Shown here one piece after another: positions 1 through 5,430 of a DNA stretch of 9,513 nt. Each line of letters starts with the position of its first letter. Position 1 is the first letter of the stretch. The notes beneath the pieces are model-generated. The model was not told the origin of the DNA. It did no database searches and saw nothing but the letters and a program-made list of their open reading frames with translations. The translations under genes and the position numbers were made by a program. Source of the stretch: Tissierellia bacterium (GTDB lineage: Bacteria; Bacillota; Clostridia; Tissierellales; Tepidimicrobiaceae); assembly GCA_012798935.1 (NCBI GenBank), contig JAAZMG010000066.1, positions 1 through 9,513 on the forward strand, given 5' to 3'.

Positions 1-714
1 TTAACCTTAGAAGGATTTAAAAGAGTAGAAGTAGAGAAAGATAGCTTTGGAGAATTTTTAAGAAATCAAAAGTTAAAGCCCTATGGGGAAAAAGTGTTAT
101 ACTATGATGGTAGGGAAAAATCATCAAAGGGAGTATATGATAGCGTAATAGATGTTGACATTGGGGATAGGGACCTTCATCAATGTGCCGATGCTATTAT
201 GCTTTTACGTGGAGAATATTTATATTCAATTGGAAATTATGAGAAGATAAAATTTAATTTTGTATCTGGTTTTATGGCTGAATATAAGAAGTGGATGGCA
301 GGCTATAGAATTAAAGTTGAAGGAAATAATGTGAGCTATTATAAGGCTATTCAGCCGTCAAATACCTACGAAGATTTTAGAAAATTTATGTATATGGTAT
401 TTGCCTATTCCGGGACTTTGTCTTTGGAAGGGGAAATGGAAAATATAGATATAGAAGATATGGAAATAGGAGATGTGTTTATAATCGGTGGAAGCCCTGG
501 TCATGCTGTTATTATTGTTGATATGGCAATGAATGATTTCGGTGAAAAGATTTTTCTCCTTGCCCAATCCTATATGCCAGCTCAGCAAACTCAAATACTC
601 ACAAACCCTATGGATAATAACATAAGCCCTTGGTATTCTTTAAAAAGCAAGGAAAAATTAATTACTCCAGAATGGAGTTTTGAGTTAGATCAATTAAGAA
701 GATTTAAAGATTAA
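1..714 (+). CDS. DUF4846 domain protein, 5' end outside window
   Basis: The reading frame is open from base 1 to the TAA at 712-714 and encodes 237 residues. A GTG at 94 could be read as a start, but the frame upstream is open and looks like real protein (it reads ...FKRVEVEKDSFGEFLR), so the gene begins before the window. The sequence matches what I recall of DUF4846. It has a stretch with D-Q/H-C-A-D-A-x-M-x-L-R-x-E-Y (here DLHQCADAIMLLRGEYLY), a middle K-x-W segment, and a C-terminal G-D-V-F-I-x-G-G-S-P-G-H-A-V-I-I-V-D motif near window residues 153-170 followed by LLAQSYMPAQ. The GHAVIIVD/AQSYMPAQ part resembles an NlpC/P60-like papain fold, in which the His would be functional. That structural link is an inference. 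Function is unknown. No terminator is visible before the next ORF. No signal peptide can be assessed because the N-terminus is missing. Confidence 0.8.
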   Translation, partial: LTLEGFKRVEVEKDSFGEFLRNQKLKPYGEKVLYYDGREKSSKGVYDSVIDVDIGDRDLHQCADAIMLLRGEYLYSIGNYEKIKFNFVSGFMAEYKKWMAGYRIKVEGNNVSYYKAIQPSNTYEDFRKFMYMVFAYSGTLSLEGEMENIDIEDMEIGDVFIIGGSPGHAVIIVDMAMNDFGEKIFLLAQSYMPAQQTQILTNPMDNNISPWYSLKSKEKLITPEWSFELDQLRRFKD

Positions 715-753
715 AATATGGATGGCATAAGGGTTTAATTTGTATTTGGAGGA

Positions 754-858
754 TTGCTAATTTTATTGGCTAATATAATTTCATTAGTTGGATTTATATT
801 GTTAGCAGTGTTCTCTAGCATATTAATTGTAAGAAATATAAAATTAAAAGATAAATAA
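754..858 (+). CDS. possible tiny membrane protein (about 30-34 aa)
   Basis: A GGAGG at 748-752 is followed by a short open frame that ends at TAA 856-858. Read from TTG 754 it gives 34 residues; from TTG 766 it gives 30. The peptide is one hydrophobic segment (about 22 residues, ANIISLVGFILLAVFSSILI) followed by a basic tail, RNIKLKDK. This is the classic shape of a single-pass small membrane protein with a positive-inside C-terminus. The start is unsettled: TTG 754 lies only one base from the GGAGG, TTG 766 lies 13 bases away, and ATT 760 is the only codon at ideal distance. I do not recognise a family. It could be a remnant or chance hydrophobic AT-rich sequence. It lies between the DUF4846 gene and the GIY-YIG gene on the same strand. 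Confidence 0.3.
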   Translation: MLILLANIISLVGFILLAVFSSILIVRNIKLKDK

Positions 859-920
859 AGAAATTTCAAAGATATTTAGGGTGTATATAAGTAGGAAAAT
901 ACGTCGTAAACGGTTGTCAT

Positions 921-1199
921 TTGTACTATGTATATATGATGACTAATTGGAATAACAAGGTTTTATATACAGGGGTTACTAATAACTTAGAGCGTAGAGT
1001 ATATGAACATAAAAATAAATTAATAAAAGGTTTTACAGCAAAATATAACATAAATAAATTAGTATACTTTGAATATACTTCAGATGTAAATTCAGCTATA
1101 GCTAGAGAAAAACAAATTAAAGGGTGGACTAGACAAAAGAAAAATGAATTAATACAAAGTATAAATCCTGAATGGAAAGATTTATCTAAGAAGTTCTAG
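921..1199 (+). CDS. GIY-YIG nuclease superfamily protein (YhbQ/UPF0213-like)
   Basis: This 92-residue protein is nearly all one GIY-YIG domain, the usual size for the stand-alone YhbQ-like group. The two tyrosine motifs are Y3-V-Y5 and Y16-T-G18, followed by the conserved Arg in LERR (R25) and a Glu in AIAREKQIK (E63), which are the expected catalytic positions. The C-terminus, INPEWKDL, is also typical. Proteins of this group are presumed DNA endonucleases; their cellular role is poorly known. The start is a TTG at 921. It is chosen because the first Tyr motif begins at codon 2, and the in-frame ATGs at 936/939 would destroy that motif. No good ribosome site precedes the TTG. The bases before it (TTGTCATT, 914-921) form an inverted match with AATGACAA at 1225-1232, inside an interspersed repeat after the gene. 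This suggests that the gene arrived with, or is embedded in, a repeat unit. Expression of the gene is doubtful. Confidence 0.8.
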   Translation: MYYVYMMTNWNNKVLYTGVTNNLERRVYEHKNKLIKGFTAKYNINKLVYFEYTSDVNSAIAREKQIKGWTRQKKNELIQSINPEWKDLSKKF

Positions 1200-1232
1200 A
1201 GACAAGATTCTTCACTGCGTTCAGAATGACAA
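1200..1232. repeat. interspersed repeat of the 'ATTCTTCACTGCGTTCAGAATGACA' type
   Basis: Directly after the GIY-YIG stop codon lies a sequence containing GATTCTTCACTGCGTTCAG then AATGACAA. It is more GC-rich than its surroundings. From memory, near-identical segments recur at high copy number in many bacterial genomes, often next to small GIY-YIG genes. The copy number in this genome cannot be seen here. The inverted octamer TTGTCATT at 914-921 looks like the eroded left partner of its outer end. Confidence 0.55.
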
Positions 1233-1290
1233 TGTCACATCATTTATAATGTAAGTAAGACAATCTCTTATATTCATGGACCCTTCTAGC

Positions 1291-1328
1291 AAACAAGTAA
1301 ATGTTTCACGTGAAACATTTACTTGTTT
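1291..1328. promoter_or_regulatory. parS: parS site inside a 38-bp perfect palindrome upstream of parA
   Basis: The 16-bp core TGTTTCACGTGAAACA at 1302-1317 is an exact match to the chromosomal parS consensus (ParB/Spo0J binding site). The symmetry extends perfectly to 19 bp per arm with no central loop bases, far more than parS requires. The right arm runs into a T-tract (GTTTTTTG, ending 1331). As RNA it could therefore fold into a long hairpin plus U-tail and might also stop transcription coming from the GIY-YIG side. ParB binding here is strongly supported by family knowledge. The terminator role is an inference, and its low-GC arms make it less sure. It lies about 75-100 bases before the parA start, so ParB spreading could also affect parA transcription. 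Confidence 0.92.
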
Positions 1329-1359
1329 TTTGAAAACAATTTCTTTTTTTTCTTCAATC

Positions 1360-1368
1360 TGATATTAT
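1360..1368 (+). promoter_or_regulatory. candidate extended -10 promoter for parA
   Basis: TGATATTAT at 1360-1368 fits the extended -10 pattern TGnTATAAT with one mismatch and lies about 33 bases before the parA start. There is no good -35 hexamer at 17 bases. TTGAAA at 1330-1335 is a fair -35 but is spaced for a poorer -10 (TTCAAT, 1353-1358). A T-rich run between the two may help unwinding. The position just after the parS palindrome means bound ParB would lie next to RNA polymerase. Confidence 0.4.
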
Positions 1369-1401
1369 ATACTAAAGTATATCTTTATAGGGGTGTAAAA
1401 A

Positions 1402-2175
1402 ATGGCACGCATAGTTACCATATTTAATCAAAAAGGTGGGGTGGGAAAGACCACAACTGTGATAAATTTAGCTGCAGCCCTAGGGAAACTTAATAAAAAA
1501 GTGCTGGTTATAGATGTGGATCCTCAGGGCAATGCAACTAGTGGGTTAGGCATAGATAAGAAAAGCTTAGAGTTATCTATTTATGATGGATTTATTAATG
1601 GTATAAATCTAGAGCAGATCTTGCAAAAAACTTCAGCAGAAAATGTTGATATCATCCCTTCAAATGTAGATTTAGCAGGAGCAGAGATAGAATTAATAGG
1701 GATGAATGATAGAGAGTTGGTTTTGGAAAAGGCCATAAGGGATATAGAAGATAATTATGATTTTATTTTTATTGATTGTCCCCCATCTTTAGGATTGTTA
1801 AGTATTAATGGATTGTCTGCATCCCATAGTGTATTGATACCAATACAATGCGAATATTATGCCTTAGAAGGTGTTAGTCAATTGGTAGACACAATAATGC
1901 TTGTTAAAAAGAGTTTAAATCCAGGATTGGAAATAGAGGGTGTGGTATTAAGCATGTTTGATGGTAGGACAAACCTATCAATCCAAGTGGTAGATGAGGT
2001 AAAAAAATATTTCAAAGGGAAAGTTTATACTTCTATTATACCTCGGAACGTAAGATTGGCTGAAGCTCCTAGTTATGGATTATCTGTTATTGATTATGAT
2101 CCTAAATCTAAAGGAGCAGAAGCTTATAGTGAGTTATCGGAGGAGTTTTTATATTTACAAGAGGAGGAATATTAG
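1402..2175 (+). CDS. parA: chromosome-partitioning ATPase ParA (Soj)
   Basis: This is a Walker-type ATPase of the ParA/MinD family, 257 residues, full length for chromosomal Soj. The N-terminus carries the deviant Walker A motif with the signature lysine, QKGGVGKTTT at residues 10-19. Walker A' (VLVIDVDPQGNATSGLG) lies near 34-50, and Walker B (FIFIDCPPSLG) near 117-127. The C-terminal RNVRLAEAPSYG motif is typical of Soj. It is short at the N-terminus, with no helix-turn-helix extension, which separates it from plasmid type Ia ParA regulators. ATP-bound ParA binds DNA nonspecifically and works with ParB to segregate origins; in Bacillus it also controls DnaA and sporulation entry. The start ATG follows AGGGGTG at 1389-1395 with six bases of spacing. 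The stop TAG abuts the parB ATG, so the two are translationally linked. Confidence 0.97.
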   Translation: MARIVTIFNQKGGVGKTTTVINLAAALGKLNKKVLVIDVDPQGNATSGLGIDKKSLELSIYDGFINGINLEQILQKTSAENVDIIPSNVDLAGAEIELIGMNDRELVLEKAIRDIEDNYDFIFIDCPPSLGLLSINGLSASHSVLIPIQCEYYALEGVSQLVDTIMLVKKSLNPGLEIEGVVLSMFDGRTNLSIQVVDEVKKYFKGKVYTSIIPRNVRLAEAPSYGLSVIDYDPKSKGAEAYSELSEEFLYLQEEEY

Positions 2176-3039
2176 ATGGTTTCAAAAAAAAGGGGCCTTG
2201 GAAAAGGATTATCTGCGCTAATACCAGATGAACCACTTGCTGATTTATTTAACGAAGAGGCAAATAAGGATTCTATATTAGATATAGAAATATCTTTAAT
2301 AAAACCTAATGAGAGCCAACCGAGGCAGGAATTTGGGAAAGATTCTCTAGATGACCTAAAAGATTCTATAGAACAATATGGGATTATACAGCCAATAGTA
2401 GTTAGGAAAAAGGATGATAAGTATGAAATAATAGCAGGGGAGAGAAGGTGGAGAGCGGCTAAAGCAGCTAGCTTAAAAGAGGTACCTTGCATTATAAAAG
2501 AAGTAGATGATAAACAAGCTATAAAATTAGCGCTAATTGAGAATATCCAAAGACAAAATTTAAATCCAATTGAAGAAGCTTATGCTTTTAGGGGACTAAT
2601 GAAAGATTATAATTTAACCCAGGAAGAAGTGGCGGAAGCAGTAGGCAAAAGTAGATCCTATATTGCAAATACAGTTAGGTTATTAAACTTAGATAAGGAA
2701 ATTATAGATTATATGGCTAAAGGTAAAATAACCAGAGGTCATGGTAGAGCTTTGCTTGGTATAACTAGCACGGAAGAACGGATAAAGGCTGCAAAATCTA
2801 TAGTTAACAACAAAACAAATGTGCGTGAAACTGAAAAGATGGTAAAGAAACAGAACAAGATAAAAGACAAAAATAGAGAGACTAAAAAAGATCCTTTTAT
2901 AAAAGAAATTGAGGAAAATTTAATGAGCTCATTAGGTACTAAAGTTAAATTAATAACTAAGAAAAATGGTGGAAAGATTGAAATTGAATTCTATGGTCAT
3001 GAAGATTTAGAGAGGATTATAGAAATAATAACAACGTGA
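2176..3039 (+). CDS. parB: chromosome-partitioning protein ParB (Spo0J), CTP-dependent DNA clamp
   Basis: At 287 residues this is normal Spo0J length. The N-terminal KKRGLGKGLSALI (4-16) is the peptide that stimulates the ParA ATPase. It is followed by the ParB/sulfiredoxin-like CTPase domain with IIAGERRWRAAKAA at about 85-98 and the ENIQRQNLNPIEEA segment at 122-135. A helix-turn-helix for parS recognition covers about 147-170 (LTQEEVAEAVGKSRSYIANT). The linker near 210-240 is very lysine-rich, and the C-terminal dimerisation domain is short. The ATG immediately follows the parA stop; GAGGAGGAAT at the end of parA serves as ribosome site. The partner sites, parS, lie on both sides of the operon (1302-1317 and 3047-3062), so the module is complete and appears intact. 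Confidence 0.97.
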   Translation: MVSKKRGLGKGLSALIPDEPLADLFNEEANKDSILDIEISLIKPNESQPRQEFGKDSLDDLKDSIEQYGIIQPIVVRKKDDKYEIIAGERRWRAAKAASLKEVPCIIKEVDDKQAIKLALIENIQRQNLNPIEEAYAFRGLMKDYNLTQEEVAEAVGKSRSYIANTVRLLNLDKEIIDYMAKGKITRGHGRALLGITSTEERIKAAKSIVNNKTNVRETEKMVKKQNKIKDKNRETKKDPFIKEIEENLMSSLGTKVKLITKKNGGKIEIEFYGHEDLERIIEIITT

Positions 3040-3046
3040 ACTTAAA

Positions 3047-3062
3047 TGTTTCACGTGAAACA
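3047..3062. promoter_or_regulatory. parS: second parS site, just downstream of parB
   Basis: TGTTTCACGTGAAACA is identical to the core of the first site. Here the perfect palindrome spans only 22 bp (3044-3065) and is not followed by a T-tract. It begins eight bases after the parB stop codon. Together with the site at 1302-1317 it brackets the operon about 1.75 kb apart. Clusters of parS near the origin are normal and act as ParB loading points. Confidence 0.93.
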
Positions 3063-3065
3063 TTT

Positions 3066-3348
3066 GGATATGGGAATTGGTTTTCGATCAGTATTATCAT
3101 GGCTAATATTTAAATCCATCAGCTTCATTAGTGTTTGTGTGACGATTATTCATACTGTAGTATTTGTACCGAGCTATCTACTACCGAGTAGGTAGAACTG
3201 ATATAGTGAATATATTATAAGTAGTGGACAAACTATGTTACATAAGTAGAATAGTGCGACGTAGATGTTGCAAATTGTGGAGCATAGCGACACGTCATTC
3301 ATATTATGTGCTTTTACAGCTAGAATTAAGTGTATTAATTAGGCTAGA
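3066..3348. other. intergenic spacer without convincing gene
   Basis: No reading frame with a ribosome site is visible on either strand. The stretch contains a small hairpin at 3174-3195: arms CTATCTACT and AGTAGGTAG pair over nine positions including one G-U, with loop ACCG. The heptamer TACCGAG occurs twice, 15 bases apart (3167-3173 and 3182-3188). Bases 3242-3269 resemble 887-914 upstream of the GIY-YIG gene at about 20 of 28 positions, so this may hold eroded interspersed-repeat sequence. I see no RNA gene that I recognise. Confidence 0.5.
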
Positions 3349-3381
3349 AAAAATCGGGCGATCAAATATCGCCCGATTTTT
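3349..3381. terminator. bidirectional intrinsic terminator between parB and ytaF
   Basis: A perfect 14-bp stem (3349-3362 with 3368-3381) encloses a five-base loop, CAAAT. The core ATCGGGCGAT/ATCGCCCGAT is GC-rich, with A-runs on the left and T-runs on the right. It therefore works in both directions, fitting its place between the convergent parB (plus) and ytaF (minus) genes. Confidence 0.93.
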
Positions 3382-3424
3382 GTTATATCATCTATAGTAT
3401 ACACTATCATGAGGACAAGCAAAA

Positions 3425-4045
3425 CTATATTAGTTTTAAAAAAGCTAAAATGATCAGTATTATGCCTGCTAACCAAGATAGGTTAATTTTTGACTTTTCA
3501 GCAAGGTTTTTGCCTATGAACAAACCACTCCATATAGCAATAATATCGAAAAATAAGGACAATAATATAACATGAATATAATTAATGTTTCCTAGGCTAG
3601 AACCAAATCCTATTGCTAGTGAATCTAAGGATAAAGCTGAAGCTAAATATAAAGCTTCCTTGGAACTAAGCTTTTTTGAATTATCTAAATCTGCCTTGAT
3701 TTCATCAATATATATTTCCACGACAAACCATATATTAAATAATTTAAATTTAACTTTCTTATCCAAATCTAATTTTTTTTGCAAATATGATTTAACAATA
3801 CTTTCAAACAAATAATAAACACCTAATAAGATTAAAATTGTAAAACTTATTATAGTAGCTATATTTTGTGGGAAAATTTTTTTAACTAAAGTACCAAAAA
3901 AAATGGAAAGGGTAAGGAAAGCTGCACAAACCAGATTAATTATTATTATAGAAGTAAAAGGCATTTTAATCTTATTTGCTCCATAAGCTAGACTAGCCAC
4001 AAAGGCATCTAGGGATAAGGCCAATACTAATAACGTTTCTTCCAC
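3425..4045 (-). CDS. ytaF: sporulation membrane protein YtaF (MntP-related)
   Basis: A polytopic membrane protein of 206 residues from GTG 4045, close to the usual YtaF length (about 210). It is built from two repeats, each opening with a Ser-Leu-Asp motif in a hydrophobic helix: LALSLDAFVASLAYG near residues 8-22 and SALSLDSLAIGFGSSLG near the start of the second half. These are linked by a charged loop (about 88-135, lysine- and aspartate-rich). Such SLDxx motifs are shared with the MntP manganese exporter family, so a cation-transport role is possible; in Bacillus YtaF is known only as a sporulation-associated membrane protein. The frame is open to an ATG at 4099, but GTG 4045 is chosen. 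It follows AAAGGAG (complement of 4054-4060) by eight bases, and the protein then starts directly with its first membrane helix. The gene is transcribed alone, towards parB, and stops at the shared terminator. Confidence 0.88.
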   Translation of the reverse strand: MEETLLVLALSLDAFVASLAYGANKIKMPFTSIIIINLVCAAFLTLSIFFGTLVKKIFPQNIATIISFTILILLGVYYLFESIVKSYLQKKLDLDKKVKFKLFNIWFVVEIYIDEIKADLDNSKKLSSKEALYLASALSLDSLAIGFGSSLGNINYIHVILLSLFFDIIAIWSGLFIGKNLAEKSKINLSWLAGIILIILAFLKLI

Positions 4046-4105
4046 ATTAAGCACTCCTTTTGCCATATAATTATTACATTTTATTCTTTTGTCTATCATT
4101 TGTTA

Positions 4106-4122
4106 CTAATAAAGGTTATTAG
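4106..4122. repeat. short inverted repeat upstream of ytaF
   Basis: CTAATAA-AGG-TTATTAG forms two perfect 7-bp arms around three bases, 61-77 bases before the ytaF start and about 100 bases before the divergent antiporter gene. It could be an operator for either gene or an untranslated-leader hairpin. In such AT-rich DNA it could also be chance. Confidence 0.3.
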
Positions 4123-4220
4123 GAAGTTTTATGAGTAGACAATAAAAGTAATATCAGGATATTCCCTTATATATAAATATAATAGAGAAATAAAAATTAA
4201 ATAAACCTTAGGGGGATAAT

Positions 4221-5168
4221 ATGGGTATTGGATTGATTATAATAATATTTATTATTGGTATAATAATGATTGTAAAAGGTGGGGATCTATTTGTAGATGC
4301 GGCCATATGGATGGCGAAAAGAACAGGAGTTTCATCTGGAATAATAGGCGCAACCATTGTTAGTATAGCTACTACTTTACCAGAGTTCTTTGTCTCAACA
4401 GTAGCTAGTAATGAAGGATTTTCTGAAATGGCTGTTGGAAATGCCCTTGGCTCCTATATATGTAATATTGCTTTTATTATAGGGATTTGTTCTTTAATTA
4501 AGCCAATAAAAATTAAAAACAATTTTTTTATTATTAAAGGCACAATGATGATTAGTTACTTAGGTATTTTTTTTATTCTATCTAAAAATGGAATGATTAC
4601 TTATAATGAAGGATACTTATTGATTTCTTTAATAATATTATTTATAACAATAAATATACTTGAGCATAAGAAAGAAAATATGGGAAAAGTAAGTTTTAAA
4701 AAAGATTTTATCAAAAAAAGAGATATATTTATCAATGGGATTAAATTTGCTATAGGAGGTTTTCTAATTGTTTATGGTGCTCATCTATTAGTGGATGGTG
4801 GGGTGAGGATTGCAAATATTTTAAGAATTCCAAAGCAGGTAGTTAGCCTTACCTTACTTGCAATTGGGACTTCGATACCTGAATTTGTAACTGCATTAAC
4901 AGCTACTATTAAGGGAGAGCAGAATATTTCTATAGGTAATATTTTAGGTGCAAATATATTAAATATTTCTGTAATAATGGGAGCTTCAGCATTGATTAGC
5001 GAACAAGGCTTGATAATTTCAAAACAAACATTATTTCTAGACTTACCAATGGCTATACTTGTTTCTTTAATTTTTTTAACAACAGGAATATATAAAGAAA
5101 AAATAAGTCGACTTACTGGAGGTTTATTATTAGCTTTATATATAATTTATCTAATTATTTTATTCTAA
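4221..5168 (+). CDS. calcium/sodium antiporter, CaCA family (YrbG-like)
   Basis: An integral membrane exchanger of 315 residues, normal for the YrbG branch of the Ca2+:cation antiporter family, with roughly ten hydrophobic segments. Both alpha-repeats are present. Alpha-1 has GATIVSIATTLPEFFVST (about 43-60) followed by VGNALGSYICNI (72-83). Alpha-2 has LLAIGTSIPEFVTALTA (about 212-228) followed by IGNILGANILNI (238-249). The paired glutamates in TLPE (E55) and SIPE (E221) and the asparagines in GN/N-I pairs are the ion-coordinating positions. A charged hinge (HKKENMGKVSFKKDF) separates the halves at about 149-163. Family members exchange Ca2+ for Na+ or H+ at the cytoplasmic membrane; the ions used here are not shown by sequence. 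The ATG follows AGGGGG (4210-4215) with five bases of spacing. A TATAAT at 4178-4183 may be its -10, without a clear -35. The gene is divergent from ytaF, and no clear terminator follows it. Confidence 0.92.
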   Translation: MGIGLIIIIFIIGIIMIVKGGDLFVDAAIWMAKRTGVSSGIIGATIVSIATTLPEFFVSTVASNEGFSEMAVGNALGSYICNIAFIIGICSLIKPIKIKNNFFIIKGTMMISYLGIFFILSKNGMITYNEGYLLISLIILFITINILEHKKENMGKVSFKKDFIKKRDIFINGIKFAIGGFLIVYGAHLLVDGGVRIANILRIPKQVVSLTLLAIGTSIPEFVTALTATIKGEQNISIGNILGANILNISVIMGASALISEQGLIISKQTLFLDLPMAILVSLIFLTTGIYKEKISRLTGGLLLALYIIYLIILF

Positions 5169-5430
5169 TTTATATTTTAACGATTAAGTTTTACTGCTTG
5201 AAATGGAGTTTAATACGCAAAGTGAAATGTTTAACATAAAAAATATAAAAAAAGAGATATAAGCATGTCTAATAGTGTAGATATCTAATATAAAATTAAA
5301 AAATAGAAAGAAAATTAAAAGAATTTGCACAAAAAGCTTTCATATTCCTGGAAAGTATGTTATATTATAAACATATCACCTTAGTTATAACAGGGATTGT
5401 AAAGCTAAAAAACAAAGGAGAGGTGAAATC
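5169..5430. other. upstream region of the symporter gene
   Basis: No gene is seen. The stretch holds a palindrome, TAGATATCTA (5278-5287), a small imperfect ATGTT/AACAT inverted repeat (5227-5237), the promoter candidate at 5358-5366, and the ribosome site. I looked for a glycine riboswitch because the next gene is an amino-acid symporter and did not see its conserved GGAGAG/GCACCGAAGG-type core. Confidence 0.5.
5358..5366 (+). promoter_or_regulatory. candidate extended -10 promoter for the symporter gene
   Basis: TGTTATATT matches the extended -10 form TGnTATAAT with one mismatch. It lies about 65 bases before the ATG at 5431. No convincing -35 is found at 16-18 bases; TTGCAC at 5325-5330 is too far upstream to pair with it. 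Confidence 0.4.

Noticed and set aside
921..1199. Homing endonuclease inside an intron or intein
   Set aside because: The protein is a single stand-alone domain of 92 residues without DNA-binding modules, and no interrupted host gene or intron structure is seen around it.
1402..3062. Plasmid partition system
   Set aside because: ParA is the short Soj type without an N-terminal regulator domain, the parS core is the chromosomal consensus, and the neighbours (ytaF, desulfurase family, DUF4446) are chromosomal genes.
3585..3815. Plus-strand open frame opposite ytaF
   Set aside because: It is the antisense shadow of the YtaF coding sequence, with no ribosome site and no recognisable domain.
5169..5430. 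Glycine riboswitch before the AGCS symporter
   Set aside because: The conserved glycine-aptamer core motifs are absent and no tandem aptamer or terminator/antiterminator pair is visible.
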